A stretch of 64,000 nucleotides of DNA from Geodermatophilus saharensis (GTDB lineage: Bacteria > Actinomycetota > Actinomycetes > Mycobacteriales > Geodermatophilaceae): assembly GCF_900188205.1 (NCBI RefSeq), contig NZ_FZOH01000005.1:248945-312944 (forward strand), in the 5' to 3' direction. A program made the position numbers and the translations under genes. Positions 7,558 through 14,247 of this stretch are shown one piece after another; within the stretch, counting starts at the first letter, position 1; the number at the start of each line of letters is the position of its first letter. The notes beneath the pieces were generated by a model. That model had not been told where the DNA came from. It saw only the letters and a program-made list of their open reading frames with translations, and searched no databases.

Positions 7558-8411
7558 CCGGTGCCCTCCTCGGGCTGCTGCTCGGCGTCGGCCTCCTGCT
7601 CGTCTGGCGCAGCGGCCCGCGCGCGCCGCAGCGCCCGTCCGGTCCGCGCCCGCCCGGCCGCCGGGCGCGGCTGCTGGCCCAGGCCGGTCTCACCGGCATC
7701 AACCCCGCCCAGCTGGTCGTGCTACAGATCCTGCTCGGGCTGCTGGCCGCCGTCGTCGTCCTGCTGACCACCGGCACGGTCACCGTCAGCGTCGCGTTCG
7801 GCGTCTTCGGGTTCGCGCTGCCGCACGTGCAGGTGCGCCGGCTGGCCGCGCGCCGCCGCGCCGACCTGCGGGAGGTGTGGCCGGAGGTCGTGGACAACCT
7901 GGCCTCGGCGGTCCGCGCCGGGCTGTCGCTGCCGGAGGCGCTGGCGGCGCTGGCGGTCCGCGGGCCGGAGGTGCTGCGCCCGCCGTTCGCCCGGTTCGCC
8001 GCCGATCACCGCTCCAGCGGCCGCTTCGGCGAGAGCCTCGACCGGCTCAAGGCCGATCTCGCCGACCCGGTCGGCGACCGCATCGTCGAGACGCTGCGCG
8101 TCGCCCGCGAGGTGGGCGGCTCGGACCTGGGCCGGGTGCTGCGGACGCTGGCCGGCTTCCTGCGGGAGGACGCCCGCGCCCGCGCGGAACTGGAGACCCG
8201 GCAGGGCTGGGTCGTGCAGGCCGCGCGGCTCGCCGTCGGCGCGCCCTGGGCGGTCCTGCTGCTGCTGGCCACCCAGTCGACGACGCTGGCCGCCTACGAC
8301 TCCCCACTCGGCAGCGCGATCCTGGTCGGCGGGGGCGTGGTCTGCCTGGTGGCCTACCGGCTGATGATGCGGATCGGGCGGCTGCCGCAGGACGTCCGGG
8401 TGCTCCAGTGA
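7554..8411 (+). CDS. tadB: TadB-like type II/IV secretion inner-membrane protein
   Basis: A 285-residue membrane protein of the TadB/GspF class, which with TadC forms the inner-membrane platform of the Tad pilus. It has two N-terminal hydrophobic segments (LLGLLLGVGLLLVW; LVVLQILLGLLAAVVVLL and a third stretch after it), the cytoplasmic T2SSF domain (VWPEVVDNLASAVRAGLSLP from residue ~105; ETLRVAREVGGSDLGRVL) and two C-terminal membrane segments. The GTG start at 7554 overlaps the tadA stop (GTGA), showing translational coupling. Tadjacent genes are all in the same direction. Confidence 0.88.
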   Translation: MTGALLGLLLGVGLLLVWRSGPRAPQRPSGPRPPGRRARLLAQAGLTGINPAQLVVLQILLGLLAAVVVLLTTGTVTVSVAFGVFGFALPHVQVRRLAARRRADLREVWPEVVDNLASAVRAGLSLPEALAALAVRGPEVLRPPFARFAADHRSSGRFGESLDRLKADLADPVGDRIVETLRVAREVGGSDLGRVLRTLAGFLREDARARAELETRQGWVVQAARLAVGAPWAVLLLLATQSTTLAAYDSPLGSAILVGGGVVCLVAYRLMMRIGRLPQDVRVLQ

Positions 8412-8481
8412 GTGAGCATCGCAGCGAGCGCCAGCGAGCGAGGACCGGAGCGAACGGGCCGCGGAGCGGCGGGGTGTCGCA
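8412..8481. other. Spacer rich in GCGAGCG motifs between tadB and tadC
   Basis: Seventy bases that break an otherwise tightly overlapping operon. They contain GCAGCGAGCGCCAGCGAGCG, AGCGAAC and CGGAGCGG motifs, a composition unlike the coding DNA on either side. This may be a copy of a dispersed intergenic repeat. Confidence 0.4.
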
Positions 8482-9423
8482 GTGAGCGCGTCCTTGACCG
8501 GGATGCTGCTCGGGCTGGGGGTCGCCTCCGGCCTGCTGCTGGCGGTCACCTTCGCGCCGCCGTTCCGTTCGGTGCGGCTGGTCGACCGGCTCGCGCCCTA
8601 CGTCCACGACACCCCGCCGCCGTCGCGGCTGCTCGGCACGGCGACCGAGCCGGGTCTGCTGGTCGCCGTCCGCCGGGTGTTCGGCCCGCTCGTCGCCGAC
8701 GGCGCCCGCCTCGTCGACCGCGTGCTCGGCGGGCGCGCGGCCGTCCGGCGCCGGCTCGACGCGCTCGGTGCGGAGCAGACGGTGGAGGACCTGCGCGTCG
8801 AGCAGGTCGTGTGGGGCGGGCTCGGGCTGCTCGGCGGGGCGTTGCTGGCCGGCGTCGGGTCGCTGGTGTCCGGCGGCGTCAACGTGCTGTCGGTCGCGCT
8901 GGTGTGCCTGGGCGGGCTGCTCGGCGGCGTGCTGGGCCGCGACTGGTGGCTGACCCAGCAGGTGCGCCGTCGCGAGGAGCTGCTGCTCGCGGAGTTCCCG
9001 GTGGTCGCCGAGCTGCTCGCGCTGGCGGTCACCGCCGGGGAGAGCCCGACGGCGGCCATCGCCCGGGTCTCCCGGCTCTCGGGCGGCGAGCTCGCCCGGG
9101 AGCTGGGCGGTGCGCTGGGCCGCGCCCGGGCGGGTGTGCCGCTGGTGTCAGCGCTGCAGCAGGTTGCCGACCGGACCTCGGTCGACGCGCTGGCCCGCTT
9201 CGTCGACGGCCTGCTCGTCGCCATCGAGCGCGGCACCCCGCTGGCCGAGGTGCTGCGCGCCCAGGCCGCCGACGCCCGGGAGGCCGGCAAGCGCCGGCTG
9301 CTCGAGGCCGGCGGCCGCAAGGAGATCCAGATGATGGTGCCGGTCGTCTTCCTGGTGCTGCCGGTCACCGTCCTGTTCGCCCTGTTCCCGGGGCTGATCA
9401 GCATCGTCTCGCTGGCGCGCTGA
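8482..9423 (+). CDS. tadC: TadC-like type II/IV secretion inner-membrane protein
   Basis: A 313-residue partner of TadB. One N-terminal membrane segment (LLGLGVASGLLLAVTF), a central hydrophobic pair (WGGLGLLGGALLAGVGSLV; VALVCLGGLLGGVLG), the T2SSF cytoplasmic domain (LLAEFPVVAELLALAVTAGE from ~residue 170, then LVSALQQVADRTSVDALARF) and a C-terminal membrane segment (MMVPVVFLVLPVTVLFALFPGLISI). Start GTG at 8482. It would form the pilus assembly platform with TadB on the inner membrane and interact with the TadA ATPase. Confidence 0.88.
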   Translation: MSASLTGMLLGLGVASGLLLAVTFAPPFRSVRLVDRLAPYVHDTPPPSRLLGTATEPGLLVAVRRVFGPLVADGARLVDRVLGGRAAVRRRLDALGAEQTVEDLRVEQVVWGGLGLLGGALLAGVGSLVSGGVNVLSVALVCLGGLLGGVLGRDWWLTQQVRRREELLLAEFPVVAELLALAVTAGESPTAAIARVSRLSGGELARELGGALGRARAGVPLVSALQQVADRTSVDALARFVDGLLVAIERGTPLAEVLRAQAADAREAGKRRLLEAGGRKEIQMMVPVVFLVLPVTVLFALFPGLISIVSLAR

Positions 9424-9451
9424 GCGCCGGCACTACGGAGGAGGACGACGG

Positions 9452-9658
9452 ATGCGGGCCCTGGCCTGGCTTCTCACGCTCACCGCGGCGCTGGCCGCAC
9501 GGCTGCGCGACGGCGACCCCGAACGGGGCGACGTGCCCGGCTGGGTCATGATCACCGTGATGACGGCGGCGCTGGTGCTGGCCATCCTGGTGCCGTTCCG
9601 CGAGGCGATCGTGTCGGCGGTGCAGAACGCGCTGGCCTCCGTCACGAATGGCGGCTGA
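9452..9658 (+). CDS. Flp-like pilin subunit
   Basis: A 68-residue protein with a positively charged/hydrophilic leader, a GDVPGWVMI stretch and one hydrophobic helix (VMITVMTAALVLAILVPF), followed by a short tail. Size, single helix and place between tadC and the TadE-like genes match the Flp prepilin slot in actinobacterial Tad loci. A class III leader cut near the Gly before WVM is possible; no processing peptidase is in the window. The 3' end overlaps the next gene by 11 bases. Confidence 0.65.
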   Translation: MRALAWLLTLTAALAARLRDGDPERGDVPGWVMITVMTAALVLAILVPFREAIVSAVQNALASVTNGG

Positions 9659-10049
9659 ACGGCGCGACCCCGAACGAGGGGGCGCCGTCGTCGACTTCGT
9701 GCTGGTGTCGGTGCTCGTCGTGGTGCTGCTGCTGGCGGTGCTGCAGGTGGCCGTCTACGTGCACCTGCGCAACGTGGTGACCGCCAGCGCGCAGGAGGGC
9801 GCCCGGTACGCGGCCAACGCCGACGTGCCGACGTCGGCGGCGACCGGCCGGGCGCTGACCGCGGTGGCGCAGGCGACGTCGACCGGCACCGCCGAGGGGC
9901 TGGTCTGCACCGCCACCGAGGAGGTCGACCCGACCGGGCTGGTGCTGGTGACGGTGCGCTGCGCCGGCGCGGTGCCCACCCTGCTGGCCGGGCTGGGCGA
10001 CCTGCTGCCGCTGGACGTCACCGGCCGCGCGGTGGAGGAGGCCGCGTGA
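9648..10049 (+). CDS. tadE: TadE-like pseudopilin
   Basis: A 133-residue protein with an N-terminal GGAVVDFVLVSVLVVVLLLAV hydrophobic stretch of the TadE/TadG type (residues ~11-35), then HLRNVVTASAQEGARYAA, the usual continuation of TadE proteins, and an extracellular domain with two cysteines (VCTATEEV, VRCAG) that may form a disulfide. ATG at 9648 overlaps the pilin gene by 11 bases; the stop overlaps the next start. Confidence 0.8.
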   Translation: MAAERRDPERGGAVVDFVLVSVLVVVLLLAVLQVAVYVHLRNVVTASAQEGARYAANADVPTSAATGRALTAVAQATSTGTAEGLVCTATEEVDPTGLVLVTVRCAGAVPTLLAGLGDLLPLDVTGRAVEEAA

Positions 10050-10513
10050 GGTGGCTGCGGGCCCGGCTCGCGCAGGTCGCCGGGGAGCGCGGATCGGCGC
10101 TGGTGGAGTTCGTGTTCGTGGCGCTGGTGGTGTTCGTGCCGCTGGTCTACGTGGTGGCCGGGTTCTCGGCGGTGCAGCGCGGGGTGCTGGCGGCGACGGC
10201 GGCCGCGCGGGAGGCCGGCCGGGCGCTGGGCACCGCGCCGGACGTGGCCACCGGGCTGGCGCGTGCCGAGCGGGCCGCGGAGCTGGCGGTGGCCGACCAG
10301 TCGGTGGAGGCCACCGACGTGCGGCTGGCCTTCGCCCCGGCGGGTGCCGACTGTGCGGCGGCGGGGTCCTACACGCCGTCGCTGGCGCCGGGGGAGGAGT
10401 TCTCCGTCTGCGCCACCGTGACCGTGCGGATCCCGCTGCTGCCGGAGTTCGTCGACGCCAACACCGCCACCGGCCAGTTCGTCGTCGAGACCGACCGCTA
10501 CGTCGACCGCTGA
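10046..10513 (+). CDS. Second TadE/TadF-like pseudopilin
   Basis: A 155-residue protein with ERGSALVEFVFVALVVFVP, the TadE N-terminal signature (residues ~13-35), followed by a helical stretch (ATAAAREAGRALG) and an external domain with two cysteines (ADCAAAG, VCATV). GTG start at 10046 overlaps the stop of tadE. It closes the tad operon. Its last codons (DRYVDR) recur, mutated, 1.8 kb downstream at 12303-12331. Confidence 0.78.
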   Translation: MRWLRARLAQVAGERGSALVEFVFVALVVFVPLVYVVAGFSAVQRGVLAATAAAREAGRALGTAPDVATGLARAERAAELAVADQSVEATDVRLAFAPAGADCAAAGSYTPSLAPGEEFSVCATVTVRIPLLPEFVDANTATGQFVVETDRYVDR

Positions 10514-10520
10514 ACCGGCA
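10492..10520 (+). repeat. Direct repeat, copy 1 (end of last tad gene)
   Basis: This 29-base segment spans the stop codon of the last tad gene and matches 12303-12331 at 27 of 29 positions. The two copies bracket two leftward genes of unfamiliar type. Confidence 0.7.
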
Positions 10521-10584
10521 TGCGCAGGCGCCGGTGCGATCAAGGCCGGCGTCGTCGTCGCAGGTGGACCAGGTCCTGACGCTG

Positions 10585-11466
10585 TCAGTCGGATCGCACA
10601 CCGCCGGGCCGGTCTCCAGGCGGGGGCGACTGCAGCCTCCTCACTGCTCTCCCGGGTTGCTCGCCGTCGGACGGCGGGTAGCTGGTGCGCGAGGTCCTTG
10701 GTGGCCGGGCATGGTCCACCATGCTCCTCAAGACCTCTCGCTCGTCCATCGCCCGCTCCTCGTCGGAAGGCGTCGCCTCGGTCAGGGCTAGGTCTAGATC
10801 GCTCGATGCCGCACCGATGAGTGCTGCGCCGGCGTCCTCTGGCTGCCACGGAGCCGGCACCGTGACCTCTACGCCGACACCATCCCGAATGGACGCACCC
10901 ACGTCGAAGCCCAGAGCATCTCCCGTCTTCACCTGGACGCTGCTTGCCACGAGCAGGACACAGGTCGAGACGCCTACTCGACGACCCTGTGCCAGGAGTC
11001 GAGGGAAGACCCGACTGTCCGATCGGGGCGCGTTCCTGGCCAGCCGCTCGACGAACTTCTGCAACTCGACTCGCACGGCATCGAGGTGGGCGACCCCGGC
11101 GTAGCTCTCACCCGCGGGAGGCTCCTCGATCCGGGCGCGGGTGTCGTTGATCAGTGCCGACGCGCGCGGAGGCGGCGGCGAGCGATACCCAATCGACACG
11201 AGGAGGGCTACCTGTTGTTCCACGAGCAGGTCGGCGATCGTGCCCAACAGCTCGTGACTCGGGGCGGTCACACTGCCGCCCGTCGTGGCACGGAGCATCA
11301 GGTCCGCCCACAGGTCGTCTGCCTCGGCCGTCCTGCGCAGGGCTCTGTGCAGCGATCTCACGGCACCTCTGCGAGTGCGCTCCGATGCTTCCTCCTCCAG
11401 CGCTGCGTTCGTCACCGCGAGCGCGGAGGACAGGTCGCGGACGATTGCTGCGATCTCTGCGGACAT
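10585..11466 (-). CDS. Conserved-looking hypothetical protein
   Basis: A 293-residue soluble protein without signal peptide or membrane segment. I chose ATG 11466 because GGAGG lies six bases upstream; the frame runs on to 11589 but that part is Arg-rich and has no such site. The N-terminal half is helical (SAEIAAIVRDLSSALAVTNAALEEE), the C-terminal half mixed (ASIRDGVGVEVTVPAPWQPED) with an acidic end. I do not recognise the family. Codon use is less GC-biased than in the tad genes, which fits acquisition, and it runs opposite to them. Confidence 0.65.
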   Translation of the reverse strand: MSAEIAAIVRDLSSALAVTNAALEEEASERTRRGAVRSLHRALRRTAEADDLWADLMLRATTGGSVTAPSHELLGTIADLLVEQQVALLVSIGYRSPPPPRASALINDTRARIEEPPAGESYAGVAHLDAVRVELQKFVERLARNAPRSDSRVFPRLLAQGRRVGVSTCVLLVASSVQVKTGDALGFDVGASIRDGVGVEVTVPAPWQPEDAGAALIGAASSDLDLALTEATPSDEERAMDEREVLRSMVDHARPPRTSRTSYPPSDGEQPGRAVRRLQSPPPGDRPGGVRSD

Positions 11467-11626
11467 GGAACTCCTCCGCTGCGGACATCGACACGTGTTC
11501 TGATGACGCGCGGGCAACAGGCGGAGCATCGTCCGCGCCCGACGCCGGGTCACCGCTGAGCGCTGCTCCAGGCTGACACTGCCCGACACGCCGTGCCCGG
11601 GTGACAGCCGGCCACGCGGGGACGGA

Positions 11627-12091
11627 TCAGTTGATGGCGGGCCCGTCCGAGATGTTCTGCAGCAGGATCGGCGGCACGCCGTACACGCGGTCCCAGTTCA
11701 GGTGGTACCTGTCCATCGCAGTGGGGCTGGTGACCCACCGCTTCACGCCGGCGTCCACGAAGTACACGGCCGGTCCGCCTGACGGCCGGGCGAGTACTGC
11801 ACCGTTCGCGATGGGCAGCCCCACGGGGATGGTGTGGACATCGATGAACTCCCGGATTCCGTTCCAGTCGCGGAACAGGTTGTTGTAGGTCGCCGGATTC
11901 GGGATCCATCGCCGGTAGCCCTGGTCCACCAGGTAGATCTCGGGTCGGTCGGGCATCTTGACCCGCCATCCGTTCAGGTCCGGGCGCACGTTGCTCAGGC
12001 TGTCGTCGGCCAGTCCGACCACCTGCTCGAAGGCATCCGTCGCCATCTCGAGGTCTCCGACGTCGGCGATCCGGACGTCCGTGGTGCTCAT
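11627..12091 (-). CDS. Two-repeat hypothetical protein
   Basis: A 154-residue protein built of two similar ~40-residue repeats: EIYLVDQGYRRWIPNPATYN (from ~residue 50) and AVYFVDAGVKRWVTSPTAMD (from ~108), each followed by L-x-W-x-x-V/I. The pattern recalls repeat domains in secreted or cell-surface actinobacterial and cyanobacterial proteins, but no signal peptide is seen. Start ATG 12091 with AAAGGA nine bases upstream. Function unknown. Together with the gene at 10585 it lies between the two 29-base direct repeats. Confidence 0.7.
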   Translation of the reverse strand: MSTTDVRIADVGDLEMATDAFEQVVGLADDSLSNVRPDLNGWRVKMPDRPEIYLVDQGYRRWIPNPATYNNLFRDWNGIREFIDVHTIPVGLPIANGAVLARPSGGPAVYFVDAGVKRWVTSPTAMDRYHLNWDRVYGVPPILLQNISDGPAIN

Positions 12092-12612
12092 GTGGGGTTC
12101 CTTTCCGCCTTGTGTTCTCCATGACCGGATCCAGCTGTCGAACCCCTGATCCGTGTCGGATCAGGATCCGGAGCCCCCGTCACCAGGACGTCACGTCGTC
12201 GTCACGACGGCCCGCCGCGGGGACGTCGCGGCGAGAGCCGCGCCCGGTATCGCCCGGCCAGTTCGAACGCGGCCGACCCGGCGACAGGTCATCGCGGTAC
12301 CTCGACCGCTACGTCGACAGCTGACCCGGCAGGATGCGACGGCACGGCACACCGGCTCCTGTGACGTGCGCGCCCCGCCGCCCCGGATGCGACTCCCGTC
12401 GCCGTGGTCCCGATGACCATGGGTGGCGGACCTCCGCCCCCGCGGCGAGACGCTCCACGGGTTGTGGAAGGCGCCGGTCCTGCTGCCTGGCCGCTGCACC
12501 GACCACCAGGCCGGGTGCAGCCACGGCCTGCGGGGACACGAGGTGCCGGGCGCGGTCCCGGCCGGATCCGGCAAGGGGAGGGGCGTTGGGACAGCGGACA
12601 CGCTGAGGACGC
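12092..12612. other. Intergenic stretch without a clear gene
   Basis: I see no gene. The + frame ending at 12324 finishes with GQFERGRPGDRSSRYLDRYVDS, reminiscent of the C-terminus GQFVVETDRYVDR of the last tad gene, so a decayed copy of that gene's end may be present. The rest shows nothing recognisable. Confidence 0.4.
12303..12331 (+). repeat. Direct repeat, copy 2
   Basis: Matches 10492-10520 at 27 of 29 bases, including the stop codon of the last tad gene, although no intact gene ends here. Confidence 0.7.
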
Positions 12613-12810
12613 TCAGCCGGAGTCGCGGTCGGCGCGGACGACGTCGGCCGAGGACGAGGTACTGAACCCCTCGCCGGCGTTGCGCTGCAGGAGTGCCTGG
12701 ACCTCCGCCACCACGGCGGCCGGCCGCTGCCCACCGGTGTCCTCGACCGACAGCGGCGTCTCCGGGCTCTCGCCGGTCTCTGCAGCGCGCCGGTGGACTC
12801 CCGCGGACAC
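12613..12810 (-). CDS. Possible small protein downstream of DinB gene
   Basis: A 65-codon frame with high third-position GC, starting at GTG 12810, eight bases after the DinB stop, with no ribosome binding site of its own, so it would depend on translational coupling. The product has a central helix (PAAVVAEVQALLQRN) and is acidic at its end. I do not recognise it; it could equally be chance or the end of a decayed gene. Confidence 0.3.
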   Translation of the reverse strand: MSAGVHRRAAETGESPETPLSVEDTGGQRPAAVVAEVQALLQRNAGEGFSTSSSADVVRADRDSG

Positions 12811-12818
12811 GACCCGGG

Positions 12819-13331
12819 TCAGCCCATCGTCTTCTGGCCGTCGATCGACTCCCGCAGGATGTCGGCGTGGCCGGCGTGCTGGGCGGTCTCGGCGATGACG
12901 TGCAGGAACACGCGCCGGATCGACCAGCAGGCGCCCGGCTCGAACCAGGGGGCCTCCGGCAGCGCGTGCTCCGCGTCCAGGTCGGGCACCGTGGCGACGA
13001 GCTCGTCGGTGTGCCGGGCGACCTCCTCGTAGTGCGCCAGCACGCCGGCCAGCGTCTCCCCGGGCGCGAGGTGCCAGTGGCGGCTCGCCGCATCCGGGCC
13101 CCAGTTGCGGTTCATCGCCTCGGCCCCGCCCTCGGCGAAGCGCACCCAGCCGGCCTCGGTGGCCGCCACGTGCTTGATCAGCCCGGCCAGGTTGAGCGCG
13201 CTGGCCGTCGGCCGTCGGGTCGCCTGCTCGTCGGTCAGGTCGCGGACGGTGAACCGCAGGAACGCCCGGTGCCGCCGCAGCGACTCGATCAGGTCGGCGC
13301 GCTCGCGGGTGAGGGTGGTCGAGCCGGTCAC
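12819..13331 (-). CDS. DinB/DUF664 family protein
   Basis: A 170-residue four-helix-bundle protein of the DinB superfamily, often putative metal-dependent, thiol-related enzymes. The family's signature is seen as SALNLAGLIKHVAATEAGW (His54) and HVIAETAQHAGHADILRESIDG (His144, His152, His155), the likely metal ligands. Start GTG 13331 preceded by AAGGGG; a frame extending to 13442 lacks support. It stands alone in its orientation with the small frame behind it. The substrate is unknown. Confidence 0.85.
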   Translation of the reverse strand: MTGSTTLTRERADLIESLRRHRAFLRFTVRDLTDEQATRRPTASALNLAGLIKHVAATEAGWVRFAEGGAEAMNRNWGPDAASRHWHLAPGETLAGVLAHYEEVARHTDELVATVPDLDAEHALPEAPWFEPGACWSIRRVFLHVIAETAQHAGHADILRESIDGQKTMG

Positions 13332-13492
13332 GGGATCCCCTTCCGTCGTCCTCCGGTGGGTCGGCCCCGACGCTAGGGGGCGGGAGTGCCGGACGGAACG
13401 GATCGGCATCTGCCGATGACCGCGGTGTATCAGAACCGTCACACCTGCGTCCTAACGTGCAGGTCACAGGCACCGTTGGCCAGGAGGTCGTC

Positions 13493-13675
13493 ATGAGCCC
13501 GACCGTCACCAGCATCGACCAGCTCGACCTCGACATCGCGGTCGCCTACATCGCGCTCGGCGTCGCCCGCAGCGCGTGGGACCGGTGCCCGAGCGCGCAG
13601 AACGCCGCCGTCGTCGACGAGGCGGAGGGCTGTGTCAACCGCCTCCTCGAGGAGCGGTTCGCCGCCCAGGAGTGA
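13493..13675 (+). CDS. Small hypothetical protein
   Basis: A 60-residue, helical, acidic protein (DQLDLDIAVAYIALGVARSA, VDEAEGCVNRLLEERFAAQE). The start ATG 13493 has a consensus AGGAGG six bases upstream, good evidence that it is translated. No domain is recognised. Confidence 0.6.
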   Translation: MSPTVTSIDQLDLDIAVAYIALGVARSAWDRCPSAQNAAVVDEAEGCVNRLLEERFAAQE

Positions 13676-13901
13676 CCCTCCACCGGAGCCGGTGGGCTCC
13701 GCGCCGGGACCCGCCGTCGACTGCTCGGTCCCGGTGGCCGATGCTGGGGTGACTCCGGACCTGACAGGGGATGGGGCCCTTCTCGTACCGGAAAGTGACG
13801 AGAGACACTCTCGTGATCCCTGCAACGATCACCAAGAGTGATGACATCCCACCGGTTCGTGCTTGACACCCCGCGTTGGACGTGTCGCCGTCCAGGTTCC
13901 C
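13676..13901. other. Upstream region of the csl operon
   Basis: No gene. ACGAGAG/CTCTCGT (13798-13804 and 13808-13814) and ATCAC/GTGAT (13829-13833 and 13839-13843) are short palindromes that could bind a regulator. TTGACA occurs at 13863-13868 but no matching -10 box follows at the right distance. Confidence 0.4.
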
Positions 13902-13985
13902 CCGATCGGTACAGCGCCTGACGATCGCCCGTGCTTACCGTGCGTCAGGCACCCGGCCGGGTGCCGACCGAGAGGAACCGATCGG
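13902..13985 (+). ncRNA. Candidate structured leader of the csl operon
   Basis: Three stems can form in 84 bases: an outer 9-bp stem CCGATCGGT/ACCGATCGG (13902-13910 with 13977-13985), an inner 8-bp stem GCCTGACG/CGTCAGGC (13916-13923 with 13943-13950) and a palindrome GGCACCCGG/CCGGGTGCC (13948-13965). The second and third share three bases, so they may compete. It ends 262 bases before cslA. I do not match it to a known riboswitch class; high GC makes chance stems more likely. Confidence 0.35.
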
Positions 13986-14247
13986 CTCCCCCCGATCCCG
14001 CGCACCGGCGCGCGGGTGCGGAGACGGACCGCCGGGACCTGCCGCGACAGCGGCGGCGTCCGGCCGGCCCCGTCCCGCGGGTCCTCCGTCCTCGCCTGTC
14101 CACCGGCGGCGCGCACCCGCGTGCGCGCCGTTCCGCTCGACTGTCGAATGGGTTCCGCCTTGCTCGTAACCGCTCTGCCCTGCCGCGCGCCGTCGGCCCT
14201 GCCGGTCGCCTCCCGGGAAGGAGGCAGCCTCCCGGTCACGTCCCGGC

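Noticed and set aside
13902-13985. c-di-GMP or c-di-AMP riboswitch before cslA
   Set aside because: The stems are there but I could not match the conserved loop bases of these classes, so only an unclassified structure is claimed.
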